Program-made: the position numbers and the translations under genes | The notes under the pieces: model-generated | The model's input: only the letters and a program-made list of their open reading frames with translations | The model's database searches: none | Told to the model about the DNA's origin: nothing | DNA from: JABHIE01 sp964584805 | GTDB taxonomy: Bacteria; Planctomycetota; UBA1135 | Assembly: GCA_964584805.1 (NCBI GenBank) | Contig: CAZPAY010000004.1 | Location: forward strand, 84,421-148,420 | Direction of reading: 5' to 3' | Length of the DNA: 64,000 bases | Shown here: one piece after another, positions 43,316 to 52,631 of the stretch | Layout: every line of letters starts with the position of its first letter | How positions within the stretch are numbered: the first letter of the stretch is position 1

Positions 43316-44919
43316 GAAATGCACTTTTAGTCGCACAGCGTGAGTTCGCTGAAAATGCCAAAACGAAAGGTTTTTGGATTGGTATCTTTTTGTTTCCCGT
43401 CATCATTTTGGCCGGAATTAAAGTGCCGCAATTCCTTGAAGAAAAAGCTGTGCCCACGCGCGCTTTTGTCTTGGTCGATGAGTCAGCTGAATTCGGCGAA
43501 GTCGTCGATGTGGCAATGGAGCGCGCGCACAATCGCCGCGTCATGGAGTCCTTGTCGAAATACGCACAAAAACATGCCAAAAGTAGCGAGGTGGCGACAG
43601 ATGGGGCGGCAGCAGGGATTGACCTTGAAGCCATCCCCGCTGATATCGAATCGATGATTAAAGAGATGGTCGATTCCAACCCCGAGGCCATTGATGCCTT
43701 TATCCAAAGCGGCGGGCTAACTTTTGCTTTGGAGCAAATGAGCGGCTATCTCAAAGAAGATGCCCCTGATTTTGAAGAGCCCAAGCGAAAATACCGTCGC
43801 GTCGAGTTGACGGGTGAATTGACCATTCCGAAAGGCATGCCTTTTGCGGATGTCGTCGATAGCTTGCGCCCGGCTTTGACTGGCTCGGGGCTTGAAGTGA
43901 GCGGTGCCGAAGATGGTTTGTTTGCTCTTGCTTTGATCCCGACTGATATTTTGGCGCATCTCAAACGCCCCGGTGTGGCCTCCATGATGGCGATGTCGGG
44001 CGATTACCGCGGCATTGAATATTGGTCGACCAACTTGGCTGATACGAGTTTGCGCGACACGATTCGTCGTGCTGTTGATGGCGAAGTGCGTCGCCGAGAA
44101 TACATCGCGCGCAATGTCGACTCGAAAACCGTCCATGAAATCGAGCATACTTCTGCTCCGTTTTCATCTCTGGATCCAAGCAAAGACGAAGGCGAAGAAG
44201 TCGTTTCGATGGCTGATACTATTCGCCAGTGGGCGCCAGCCGGCTTTGTCTATTTGCTCTGGATTGCTTTGATGTCGACCGTGCAAATGTTGCTTAACAA
44301 TACGGTAGAGGAAAAAAGCAACCGCATCATTGAGGTGCTGTTGTCGTCTGTGACTCCCTGGGAATTGATGTGGGGGAAATTGATCGGCATTGCGGGCATC
44401 GGTTTAACGATGCTTTCGGCTTGGCTACTTTCTCTCGTTAGCATCTTGGCTTATTTTTCTGGCCCTGAGGCGATGATTGCCACTCAGATTTACGATGTCA
44501 TCAAAGACGGCGGGCTTATGCCCCTCTTCATGATTTACTTTTTTGCGGGCTACATGCTCTACGCCGGGATTTTCTTGGCTATCGGCAGTATATGTAGCAC
44601 CCTGAAAGAAGCGCAAAATTTCATGGGTCCAGTCATGATTATCATGATGGTGCCGATTTTTACGATGGCATTTATCCCACGCGACCCCAACGGAACTTTA
44701 GCCACCGTGCTGAGCTGGGTGCCGCTTTACACGCCATTCGTCATGATGAACCGCGCCGCTGCTGACCCACCGATGTTTGAGATGGTGGGCACTTCGGTTG
44801 TGCTTTTTGTCAGTATCATTGGCACGCTTTGGCTTTCCGGGAAAATTTTTAAGACTGCGATTCTTCGCACAGGACAACCCCCGAAATTGCGGCAACTGTG
44901 GTCGTGGCTCCGCGGCTAG
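43312..44919 (+). CDS. ABC-2 type permease subunit (NatB-like)
   Basis: 535 residues. It starts with VAQREFAENAKTKGFWIGIFLFPVII, the NatB N-terminus with the first helix. A large extracytoplasmic domain (about 50-310) follows, then five or six helices including MSTVQMLLNNTVEEKSNRIIEVLLSSVTPWELMWGKLIGIAG, the conserved intracellular loop of this permease class, and ICSTLKEAQNFMGPVMI. It exports an unknown compound with the NatA-like ATPase, whose stop it overlaps by 4 bp. No regulator is adjacent. Confidence 0.9.
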   Translation: MRNALLVAQREFAENAKTKGFWIGIFLFPVIILAGIKVPQFLEEKAVPTRAFVLVDESAEFGEVVDVAMERAHNRRVMESLSKYAQKHAKSSEVATDGAAAGIDLEAIPADIESMIKEMVDSNPEAIDAFIQSGGLTFALEQMSGYLKEDAPDFEEPKRKYRRVELTGELTIPKGMPFADVVDSLRPALTGSGLEVSGAEDGLFALALIPTDILAHLKRPGVASMMAMSGDYRGIEYWSTNLADTSLRDTIRRAVDGEVRRREYIARNVDSKTVHEIEHTSAPFSSLDPSKDEGEEVVSMADTIRQWAPAGFVYLLWIALMSTVQMLLNNTVEEKSNRIIEVLLSSVTPWELMWGKLIGIAGIGLTMLSAWLLSLVSILAYFSGPEAMIATQIYDVIKDGGLMPLFMIYFFAGYMLYAGIFLAIGSICSTLKEAQNFMGPVMIIMMVPIFTMAFIPRDPNGTLATVLSWVPLYTPFVMMNRAAADPPMFEMVGTSVVLFVSIIGTLWLSGKIFKTAILRTGQPPKLRQLWSWLRG

Positions 44920-44951
44920 CGTAAAGACTCTGCTGGGCATCAGGCGGGGAA

Positions 44952-45248
44952 TTAGAGTAGACCCACAATGTCGTTTAGAATTTTTTGGATATCCAAATCT
45001 AAATGGGCTGGCGCAAATGGCTTGAGCCGGCCGGCGGCTCTTTCGGCTAATTTTCGAGCACCCTTTTGGTTCCCATTTTTTAAGTGGGCCAGTGCGACAG
45101 CTGCCTGAATCAGGCCCTTATAAAACTCAGCGGTAGAGCCGCCTTTCTGCTGCCAAATCTCTTCCCATACCTCGTGCGCCTCAAAAAAATCCCCTGCGTG
45201 ATAAAGACGCATACCTTCTTCACGCAATTCCATTTCACTCAAATTCAT
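44952..45248 (-). CDS. DUF309 family protein
   Basis: 98 residues, all-alpha. The DUF309 signature is unmistakable: GDFFEAHEVWEEIWQQKGG followed by FYKGLIQAAVALAHLKNGNQKGARKL. The fold is a small helical bundle whose function is not established. It is cytoplasmic. No operon partner is obvious; the HEAT-type gene upstream is on the same strand about 100 bp away. Confidence 0.83.
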   Translation of the reverse strand: MNLSEMELREEGMRLYHAGDFFEAHEVWEEIWQQKGGSTAEFYKGLIQAAVALAHLKNGNQKGARKLAERAAGRLKPFAPAHLDLDIQKILNDIVGLL

Positions 45249-45351
45249 TTCAATTTACTTCCCAGACTATCAGGCACGGCATTGTCGATGGCGGCACAGT
45301 TTTCCGAGCTACAAGCAAGCAGCACAGCCGTGACCCGCCCACACTTACAAA

Positions 45352-46242
45352 CTAAAACTCATCCGAATCAGAATCATCACCACCATCACCACCATCACGC
45401 TTGTCCTTAGCCTTAGCCCGCGCCTCTTCCTTTTCTTTAGGACTCGCCCACAACATATCCCACTGCCTTTGCACCCGTTTGTCGAGTGGCCACGGATCCG
45501 CCGATATTTTTAGCGACTTTCGGTTTTTATTCCACCACTGAATCCAATCAATCGACTTCCGCCCTAAATCTTCTCCGGTCAATACCATTAATGAAACGCG
45601 CAGAGTATTCATGTTGGGCGCACTATCCCGGCGGCCTTTACCCGAAGTCATCAAACTCATCAAAGCCTCAACGGAATCGATATCGCGGATATTGCCAAGG
45701 GCTTGAATCCGCTGTTTAATGCCTTCCGTGGCTGTGTATCGCAGGCCGTCTTTCAAAATAGAGAGACACTTTGAGCCACCTTTTGTGCCGAGCGCGTAAA
45801 TATATTCAGTGCCGCACTCTTTGTTCTCGATGATTTTTTTATTTTTCTTTTGCTTGACTAACTCTTTGGTCGCATTGGCGTGTGGATTCCAGCGCAAGGC
45901 CTTGATCGCCTCAAGCCGAATGCCGTCATCTTTGTCTTTGAGGTATTTGCCCACAAACTTGACCACTGCCTTGTCGTCGATTGAGCCGAATTCTTCGAGT
46001 GCAAAAGCAAGCTCGATTGGGCTTTTGCTTTTCTTGGCTGCCTCGAGAGCAGCGATGGCTTCCTCAGGAGTGGGGGGCTTGTCTTCCTCGTCGGCCTCTT
46101 GCTCGTTGTTTGGAGTGTCTTCCTGTGCAGGCGCTTCTTCTTGTTGAAGAGCTATCCATGGCTCTGCCGCGACCGTGGGCAAGAAGATAGGCGCCACGGC
46201 TGTCAAACTGGGCAAGAAGAGTAGGGTTAGCGTTGTCAGCAT
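45352..46242 (-). CDS. Secreted HEAT-type protein with Trp-rich end and acidic tail
   Basis: 296 residues from ATG 46242; a TTG at 46278 is the alternative. An N-terminal hydrophobic signal (TTLTLLFLPSLTAVA) is followed by an acidic linker rich in Glu, Pro and Gln (about 28-65). Helical repeats fit HEAT/PBS-type units, for example LAFALEEFGSIDDKAVVKFVGKYLKDKDDGIRLEAIKALRW. A terminal motif is LTGEDLGRKSIDWIQWWNKNRK. The final residues are a Gly/Asp/Ser tail. The opposite strand of the tail reads like a His-tag but is a coincidence. It is probably a secreted or periplasmic scaffold. A related end occurs in the protein encoded at 50504. Confidence 0.7.
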   Translation of the reverse strand: MLTTLTLLFLPSLTAVAPIFLPTVAAEPWIALQQEEAPAQEDTPNNEQEADEEDKPPTPEEAIAALEAAKKSKSPIELAFALEEFGSIDDKAVVKFVGKYLKDKDDGIRLEAIKALRWNPHANATKELVKQKKNKKIIENKECGTEYIYALGTKGGSKCLSILKDGLRYTATEGIKQRIQALGNIRDIDSVEALMSLMTSGKGRRDSAPNMNTLRVSLMVLTGEDLGRKSIDWIQWWNKNRKSLKISADPWPLDKRVQRQWDMLWASPKEKEEARAKAKDKRDGGDGGDDSDSDEF

Positions 46243-46325
46243 GAGTACCTGAATGCAGTATGCCACGAAAGCCACCAAGAGGGAAGCCTCGACTTTTTTC
46301 TACCCCGCAGTCAAAATGAGGTTTC

Positions 46326-47540
46326 GTGATTCCCACCTCATCTACCACCGATTCTCTCTGGCTCGGAACGACCTCCGAAACCGCTTTTTCGCCACTCTCC
46401 GGCGACATCGAAGCCGATGTGGTCATCATCGGCGGCGGCCTCGCGGGTGTATCATTCGCTTGGCACCTGCTCGAGGGCGGTCTAGAACCCGAGCGCTTGG
46501 TCCTTCTTGAGTCGCGCACGATTGCAGGCCGCGCTTCTGGGCGCAATGCCGGTTTTTTGCTCGGTGATTTGGCTGAACCCTATGATCGATTGAAAGAAGC
46601 CATGGGCTCTGGCGCGGCGCGTCTGCGGCGACTGTCTTTGCGAAATCAAGAGTGGCTCAAATCGATGGCCGAGCAGCTCCAGATGGATTGGCTCTGGGAT
46701 GGCGATGGCGTTTTGGTCGCCGCAGCATCTGCTCACGAAGAAGATGAATATCGAAAGAGCGCTGCTGCCCTCACTTCCGACGGCTTCCCCGTTGACTTCT
46801 TAGACGCAGCCCAACTGAGTGAGAAGTTGGCCAGCCCAAATGAGTTCGGCGGAATGTTTGACCCGGCTGGTGGCGGTTGTCATCCAGCTCGTTTTGTCCG
46901 TTTGTTGGCACAGGCTTGCGTCAAGCGTGGCGCGCGGTTTTTTGAACACAGCGAAGTGCAATCCATCGACAATGATGCGGTAGTCGCTCAAACGGCCGGC
47001 GGCTCCGTTAAGGCCGCACGCATTGTGTTGGCAACGAATGCATATGCGCCACTGCTTGATGAGTCTCTGAGCGGCCTGATTGCGCCCACGCGCGGTCAAA
47101 TGCTGTCTTTCCCTGCCGTCGCGGAACGCGTTCTCAAGCCAGTTGTATACCGCAACCATGGCTTTGAATACTTCCGCCAAGATTTAGAGGGTCGCTTTAT
47201 TTTTGGCGGTTTTCGCCAAACTGCAGAGGCCGCCGAGGTGGGGTTTGAGGAAACACCCACGGAGGATGTGCAAGAGGGCTTGTGCGATTTTGCCCGCCAG
47301 CTATACCCGCAGTTAACAAATGTTGAGCCGGAATACCGTTGGGCCGGCACGATGGGTTTTGCGGTCGATGGCATGCCTTTTGTTGGCCCGCACCCTCACA
47401 AAGATGGCATTTTACTTTGCTTGGGTTTTACGGGGCACGGTTTCGGTCTTGCTTCAGAGTGTGCAAAAGTGGGCGCGGATTTGCTTCTTGAAGGAAGCCA
47501 CCCTGAGGCGGAATTGTTTACTCCGCGGCGCCTTCTCTAG
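46326..47540 (+). CDS. FAD-dependent oxidoreductase (DAO family, PuuB/glycine-oxidase-like)
   Basis: 404 residues from a GTG start. The FAD-binding motif is ADVVIIGGGLAGVSFAWHLLEGG, with ESRTIAGRASGRNAGFLL typical of the gamma-glutamylputrescine oxidase/sarcosine oxidase group, and the late RWAGTMGFAVDGMPFVGPHPHKDGILLCLGFTGHGFGLA completing the FAD site. It oxidises an amino group (amino acid, glycine derivative or gamma-glutamyl-polyamine). The exact substrate is unknown. It has no obvious operon partner. Its stop abuts the stop of the convergent CehA-type gene. Confidence 0.87.
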   Translation: MIPTSSTTDSLWLGTTSETAFSPLSGDIEADVVIIGGGLAGVSFAWHLLEGGLEPERLVLLESRTIAGRASGRNAGFLLGDLAEPYDRLKEAMGSGAARLRRLSLRNQEWLKSMAEQLQMDWLWDGDGVLVAAASAHEEDEYRKSAAALTSDGFPVDFLDAAQLSEKLASPNEFGGMFDPAGGGCHPARFVRLLAQACVKRGARFFEHSEVQSIDNDAVVAQTAGGSVKAARIVLATNAYAPLLDESLSGLIAPTRGQMLSFPAVAERVLKPVVYRNHGFEYFRQDLEGRFIFGGFRQTAEAAEVGFEETPTEDVQEGLCDFARQLYPQLTNVEPEYRWAGTMGFAVDGMPFVGPHPHKDGILLCLGFTGHGFGLASECAKVGADLLLEGSHPEAELFTPRRLL

Positions 47541-49298
47541 TTAGGGCTTCACCCAAATAGGGTTGGTTACAGCTCCGAGATTTGGCACAACACTTTGCCA
47601 AAAAGCGCCTTTGGGTTTGTCGCCCTCGGCGACGGCGACAAGCCAGGCTTTGTGCTTAAGATCAATGTTGGGGTGCCAAGTGAAATCGATGGTCGCCTCG
47701 CTGGCTTCAAGCAAGATGGAGTCAATGGCTTTGCCGTTTGCATAAAGCGTGATGGAATTAACATCCGACCAACTTGCTGCGGCAACTCGGAAACTCAGCT
47801 TTGTCTTGGAAAGAGGGAGGGGCTTTTTGTCTTTGCGTGGCCCCGGAGATTTTCCGTTGGCGATGGCTTCGATGTAAATCCCAAGGCTCATCGAAGTTTG
47901 ACCTGACACGAAGGAATCGCACATTTCTTCGATATCAATCTTGCTCGGAATGGAGTCTTTGCCGCGGACATAGGTGCGCCCTTGCCCCACAGAATCGCCC
48001 ACCGTGTGCGAGTCTGAACTGCCCACCCCATAAAAACGATGGCCTGCATTGAGTAGTGCAAACCAGTCAAGCAAGACTTCCTCCCAACGGGTTACGGCGG
48101 TAGTCGAGTTGAAAATTTCAACGCCGTCAATCCCAAGTTCGCTCATGGCATGTGCAAACTCGCCCGTCTTGCGGTTTAGCCCACCCAGTTTTTTACCAAA
48201 GGGGCCGCCTTCAAAAGTTGGCCATCGCGGGTGATTTAGGATAATCACTCGCGCGCCATTTTTGCGAATATCAGCCAATAGAGGCATCCATTCTTCGATT
48301 TTATGATTGGGTAATGTGGTGTTTTCGCCAAATGGAAAGGCGTTAAAGTGCCCCCAATTTGACGAAACTTCATTGCCAATCACAGGCGTATAGAAAGGTC
48401 GTGCGTCAATTTCGTTTTGCCGGTTGCGATAATCCGTATGGTAATTGTGGTCGGTGGCAATCGCTAACTCGACGCCTTCGCCCGCTAAGGTGTGCGCGCG
48501 CTCCCACGCTGAGGCATCACCGTGACCGCTGAATTCAAGAGTGTGGATATGGGTGTCGCTCGCGACATAACCGGTGGTGTCAACTTCTCTTTTGAGGTTT
48601 AGCGCAATGGCTTGAGGTGCAGCGGAGGTGACGGATAAAGGAGCAGAATCAACACTCCACTCTGTGCCGCGACTGGCCCAGATAATCCATTCACCCGCAC
48701 CGACTTCCAGCGTGGCCTTCCCTTGCATGGTGGTATAAGCCACGCCGGGGCGATTCGGCACCTGCGTTTGAAGAGGGTAATAAAGAGGGGCGAGATTGCC
48801 GTCTGAATCCGCAATGGTAATGCGTGCAGGGAGTGGCTTTTGCGTCTTGGCATCGCGCACAAAAATGCGCACGGGCCGTATGCCGAACTTCTCACGGTAG
48901 GAAACATCAAGCAAACGAATCGCACCGACTGTGATGTCATCGCTGACTCGACTCGTTGTGATACTCAATTGGTTTTTACCGTTCGCGAGTGCTTTCGCTG
49001 GAATAGGGAAGTAAACCACTTTGGGCTCGGTAACTTTTTCTAATAGAGCAATCGTCTTCCCGTTTATTTTTACAGACCAGTCATCATCTACATGGCGTTG
49101 AGTCAGTTGCAGGCAAAGCTCGCTTTGGTTTGAGTCTGCCTGAAAATCGAGCTCAAAAGCTGTGCCGTCAGGTAATAGATTCGCTTCCGTCCATTCGGGG
49201 CACTCGTCATTGCCAAGGTGGTAATAACCCTCATATAGCCATTGGCCGGGGTCTTGATGTATTGGGGAGAGGAGCGCTACAGCGAGTAGGATGAGCAT
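47541..49298 (-). CDS. CehA/McbA-type PHP metallohydrolase, secreted
   Basis: 585 residues from the ATG at 49298; a longer frame runs into the carA end. Signal-like start (LILLAVALLSPIHQ). The N-terminal half is a beta-rich region (about 20-250) with SGKN-type strands and a carbohydrate-binding-like fold. The PHP domain has SDTHIHTLEF, IATDHNYHTDYR, GNEVSSNWGHFNAF, ILNHPRW and GVGSSDSHTVG, the metal-ligand series of CehA/PHP. CehA hydrolyses carbaryl, but most relatives have unknown substrates (phosphoesters or esters). It is the last gene of the minus run after carA. Confidence 0.83.
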   Translation of the reverse strand: MLILLAVALLSPIHQDPGQWLYEGYYHLGNDECPEWTEANLLPDGTAFELDFQADSNQSELCLQLTQRHVDDDWSVKINGKTIALLEKVTEPKVVYFPIPAKALANGKNQLSITTSRVSDDITVGAIRLLDVSYREKFGIRPVRIFVRDAKTQKPLPARITIADSDGNLAPLYYPLQTQVPNRPGVAYTTMQGKATLEVGAGEWIIWASRGTEWSVDSAPLSVTSAAPQAIALNLKREVDTTGYVASDTHIHTLEFSGHGDASAWERAHTLAGEGVELAIATDHNYHTDYRNRQNEIDARPFYTPVIGNEVSSNWGHFNAFPFGENTTLPNHKIEEWMPLLADIRKNGARVIILNHPRWPTFEGGPFGKKLGGLNRKTGEFAHAMSELGIDGVEIFNSTTAVTRWEEVLLDWFALLNAGHRFYGVGSSDSHTVGDSVGQGRTYVRGKDSIPSKIDIEEMCDSFVSGQTSMSLGIYIEAIANGKSPGPRKDKKPLPLSKTKLSFRVAAASWSDVNSITLYANGKAIDSILLEASEATIDFTWHPNIDLKHKAWLVAVAEGDKPKGAFWQSVVPNLGAVTNPIWVKP

Positions 49299-49353
49299 CG
49301 AGCTAGTGTATCCACTTAGCTCTATACCGTGTGTGCACTGCGGGATAGGCTGA

Positions 49354-50493
49354 TTAGCAAGTAACGCCCGCAACCATCTCACGGAAGCGGTGAAACAAAT
49401 GCCCGGGGTCATGCGGGCCTGGTGCCGCCTCAGGGTGGTATTGCACAGAGAAAATTGGCTTACTTGTGTGACGCATGCCTTCCACAGTGTCGTCGTTTCC
49501 GTTGCGGTGCGTAAGCTCTAGCCCGGCGCTTGCCATGGAATCAGCGTCAACCGCAAAACCGTGGTTTTGCGAAGTGATGTCAATGCGCCCGCCGTCAAGC
49601 TCGATCACGGGATGATTTGCACCGTGATGACCGAATTTCATTTTGTAGGTCTTGGCGCCAAGCGCATTGGCTAGGATTTGATGGCCGAGGCAAATGCCAA
49701 AAATAGGCATATCTGCGGCAATCAACTTTGCGACTTCAGCAATGCCGCCTGTCACGGCAGATGGGTCGCCGGGGCCGTTTGATAAGAAAACGCCAGCGGG
49801 TTGCATCGCCAACACTTCGTCGGCAGGAGTATTTGCTGGCACAACCGTGACCTCAAAGCCGGCCGAAACCAAGCAACGCAAAATATTCCGCTTAGTACCA
49901 AAATCGTAAGCCACAATTTTTTGGCGTTCGCCCACGAAAGGCTCAAAATGAGTGGCATGTTCTGTGCAGAGTGGCTCCGCCCATGGGTATGGCTTTGAGC
50001 AAGAAACCTCGGAAGCTAAATCGCGGCCCTCAAGAGAATCATGAGCTTGCGCGCGCGCGACAAGAGCCTCGGCATCGAGGCACTCTGTGCTCAGCACGGC
50101 GCGCAGTGCGCCCTTTTCTCGCAACAACAAGGTCAATTCGCGCGTGTCGAGATCGTCAGCACCCATGACATCGCGCTCGACTAAATAATCACCCAAACTG
50201 CAATCAGCGCGCCAGTTGGAGTGAATGGCGGCCATCTCGCGCATCAAAATCGCATCAGCCCAGCAACGGTCAGATTCATCATCGGCATAGGCGCAGCCGT
50301 AATTGCCGATTTGAGGGTAAGTCATCAAAACGCCTTGGCCTGCATAAGACGGGTCGGTCAAAATCTCTTGATAACCCGTCATCGCGGTATTGAAAACCAG
50401 CTCAAAGGCACGCTCACCAGAAGCGCCGACAGAGCGACAAGGGAAAACGGAGCCGTCTTCGAGAGCAAGCAGAGCGGGGGCGTGGTCGGGCAT
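49354..50493 (-). CDS. carA: Carbamoyl-phosphate synthase small subunit
   Basis: 379 residues from ATG 50493 (E. coli CarA is 382); an upstream in-frame ATG at 50526 adds an unlikely tail. N-terminal family motif PALLALEDGSVF, then ELVFNTAMTGYQEILTDPSYAGQ, and the class I glutaminase with FGICLGHQILANALGA (nucleophile Cys) and SVQYHPEAAPGPHD (His and Glu). It releases ammonia from glutamine for carbamoyl phosphate used in arginine and pyrimidine synthesis. carB is not nearby. It is 10 bp from an unknown secreted-protein gene in a minus-strand run. Confidence 0.95.
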   Translation of the reverse strand: MPDHAPALLALEDGSVFPCRSVGASGERAFELVFNTAMTGYQEILTDPSYAGQGVLMTYPQIGNYGCAYADDESDRCWADAILMREMAAIHSNWRADCSLGDYLVERDVMGADDLDTRELTLLLREKGALRAVLSTECLDAEALVARAQAHDSLEGRDLASEVSCSKPYPWAEPLCTEHATHFEPFVGERQKIVAYDFGTKRNILRCLVSAGFEVTVVPANTPADEVLAMQPAGVFLSNGPGDPSAVTGGIAEVAKLIAADMPIFGICLGHQILANALGAKTYKMKFGHHGANHPVIELDGGRIDITSQNHGFAVDADSMASAGLELTHRNGNDDTVEGMRHTSKPIFSVQYHPEAAPGPHDPGHLFHRFREMVAGVTC

Positions 50494-50503
50494 CAAAGGT
50501 AGA

Positions 50504-51583
50504 TTATGGCTTGGCGTACCAGGCAAGCCAATCTTCGACTTTATTGCCGAATTTCTGGCCGGTTAGCGTGGTGAGTGCTGAAGTAATGACTGCGACAGTC
50601 GTCGTGCCAAGAATGCGTACATCAATCGCATTGCCCGACATCAGCACGGAAACGCGTGGTCGAGCAATCGTCGCGGCTTGGGCTACCTCGACACTGAAAT
50701 CGCTGACTACGGAAACTTGCGTGCCAAAGAATGCACTGCGCCGCGGAGTGCCTGTGCCACGCGTTCTTATTTGCGACGCTGCGAGAGCTGTCATCAAAGG
50801 TGCCAGGGCCTCTTGCGGGTGTCCGAATTGGCCCAGATGATTGGCCGAATATTGCCGCTCGCTGGTGCGCCCTCCAAACAAATGGTAAGCCCAGTGGCCC
50901 TGGGCCAAATCCGAATCAATCGCCATGCTCGCGGACGCCGCAGCCGCCCTCGTATGCTCAAAAGAGTCAAGAGTGCTTGCATTGAGCAACTTGGACAATA
51001 GGTCGTGCTCAAGTTGACGCTCGGCGATGCGGAAAGAACCCCATCGGCGGATGTCATCTTTTTTGTAGGCCCTCAGTAAATCAGATAGCGTGACCCGATG
51101 GGGCGGACGAGCTTGCGGCCCCTGTGACTCAGCGGAAATGCGCCCAATGAGCAATGCGGCCTCGCCTGCACCTGATTTGCGGAAAGCCGACCACAAACGC
51201 TCAAGGCGTTTCTTGCTTGGAGTATTTTTGGGAAGTGGATCTAGAGCAGCGCCAATCTCAGCAAGTGAATCAAGCCATATCGATCGGTGCTTTAAGTTGG
51301 GCTTTGTTGATGCAAGCAAGGTGAGCAATCCTCGCTCACGAATGCGCTTCATCCAGGCAACTTCATCAAGTGTGCGCAATTTTTCCAATTGCTTTGCATC
51401 ATCGCTGGCGTCAAGGGTCTGCGAGACAGGGTTGAGGCCACAATGCAAAACTCCGTAGGGTGTCGTGACTTCTAAATCGCCCGGCTGAGTTAGTTCTGCG
51501 CATTCATATCGAGAGCCATCGCTCAAAACGGCTACGCTTTGCGGCAGAGCTGCAAGTGTGATGGCGGCGAGTGTGAGTAACAT
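50504..51583 (-). CDS. Secreted protein of unknown function
   Basis: 359 residues from ATG 51583, with a signal-like start (LLTLAAITLAALPQSVA). The first part contains a small beta-rich region (LSDGSRYECAELTQPGDLEVTTPYGVLHCGLN), as in secreted proteins reading a domain-initial motif, and the middle is helical. The end, LTTLTGQKFGNKVEDWLAWYAKP, matches the Trp motif at the end of the HEAT protein at 45352. I do not recognise a family. It sits between tsaD and carA, probably in one transcript by spacing (10-20 bp), with no functional link evident. Confidence 0.65.
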   Translation of the reverse strand: MLLTLAAITLAALPQSVAVLSDGSRYECAELTQPGDLEVTTPYGVLHCGLNPVSQTLDASDDAKQLEKLRTLDEVAWMKRIRERGLLTLLASTKPNLKHRSIWLDSLAEIGAALDPLPKNTPSKKRLERLWSAFRKSGAGEAALLIGRISAESQGPQARPPHRVTLSDLLRAYKKDDIRRWGSFRIAERQLEHDLLSKLLNASTLDSFEHTRAAAASASMAIDSDLAQGHWAYHLFGGRTSERQYSANHLGQFGHPQEALAPLMTALAASQIRTRGTGTPRRSAFFGTQVSVVSDFSVEVAQAATIARPRVSVLMSGNAIDVRILGTTTVAVITSALTTLTGQKFGNKVEDWLAWYAKP

Positions 51584-51600
51584 GTTTGTCCTGTGGCGGA

Positions 51601-52620
51601 TTATCGTGCAGCGACATCCAGGAGAAGGTCGGCTTGGCAACCAGCCGCAAGGCGGGCATAGCCGAGTCCAGCAATCATGACCGCATTATCTGTGCAGTGT
51701 TCAGGTTTGGCAAATGTTGCCTCAAACCCGTGTTTTTCGCCGTGAAACGCCATCCTGGCTCTGAGCCGAGAATTGCGTGCGACTCCGCCTCCGACCAAAA
51801 CGCGGGGGATTCCTGTCTGCGCACAAGCGCGTGCGCATTTGCGTGAAAGCGTTTCGGCAACCGCGTATTCAAAACTTGCAGCCATGCCTGATAGGTTCTG
51901 TGATTCTGGCAAAGTTGGGTCGGTGCGTTTGCCGCCAGGGCCTTTTAGTTTGTAAAGTAAGGCCGTCTTCAAACCCGAAAAAGAAAAGTCGAGCGAATCG
52001 CGATCCAGCATTGGTAATTTGAAGGCGTACGCTTTGGGGTCACCTTCGGCGCCGGCCTTTTCAATGGAAGGCCCGCCTGGGTAGGCCAATTCAAGCATCG
52101 CAGCACCTTTGTCGAGCGCTTCACCCGCCGCGTCATCGCGTGTGCAACCGAGGAGAGTGTGTTCAAGAGGTGAATCCGTGCGATAAAGCGAAGTGTGCCC
52201 GCCAGAAACAATCAAAGTGATGTAGGGGAATTCCCACGCATCAAGCGACATCAATGCGGCATAAGCATGCGCCTCAATGTGATGCACATCGATCAGCGGT
52301 TTACCCCAAGCCCAACAGAGTGCTTTCGCTGCCGTCACGCCGACGAGCAATGACCCGAGCAACCCTGGCCGCGCCGTAACGGCAATTGCGTCAAGGTCAG
52401 TGTGGCTCATGTTCGCTTCAGCCAATACCTCGCTCAAAACAGGGCGGATGGCTTCCAAGTGGCTGCGCCCCGCAATCTCAGGAACAACGCCACCCCAAGC
52501 TGCATGCTTGTCAATTTGGCTGTGCACGACTGAAGCTAAAACATCGCGGCCATCACGCACAATCGCCGTGGCCGTTTCGTCGCAGGACGACTCGATGCCG
52601 AGGATAATGCGAGGCTTCAT
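51601..52620 (-). CDS. tsaD: tRNA N6-adenosine threonylcarbamoyltransferase
   Basis: 339 residues, the normal length. N-terminus ILGIESSCDETATAIV, metal-binding His motif VHHIEAHAYAALM, GGVVPEIAGRSHLEAI, LIVSGGHTSLYR, and the C-terminal VGGGVARNSRLRARM. TsaD transfers the threonylcarbamoyl group to A37 of ANN-decoding tRNAs, with TsaB and TsaE (not in window). It is essential in most bacteria. The gene is 11 bp downstream of the S41 protease gene on the same strand. Confidence 0.95.
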   Translation of the reverse strand: MKPRIILGIESSCDETATAIVRDGRDVLASVVHSQIDKHAAWGGVVPEIAGRSHLEAIRPVLSEVLAEANMSHTDLDAIAVTARPGLLGSLLVGVTAAKALCWAWGKPLIDVHHIEAHAYAALMSLDAWEFPYITLIVSGGHTSLYRTDSPLEHTLLGCTRDDAAGEALDKGAAMLELAYPGGPSIEKAGAEGDPKAYAFKLPMLDRDSLDFSFSGLKTALLYKLKGPGGKRTDPTLPESQNLSGMAASFEYAVAETLSRKCARACAQTGIPRVLVGGGVARNSRLRARMAFHGEKHGFEATFAKPEHCTDNAVMIAGLGYARLAAGCQADLLLDVAAR

Positions 52621-52631
52621 GATTTGGATTG

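Noticed and set aside
45375..45398. CATCAC/CACCAT repeat on the plus strand that resembles a vector His-tag
   Set aside because: It is the complement of the Gly/Asp-rich acidic tail of the minus-strand HEAT-type gene, so vector contamination is not indicated.
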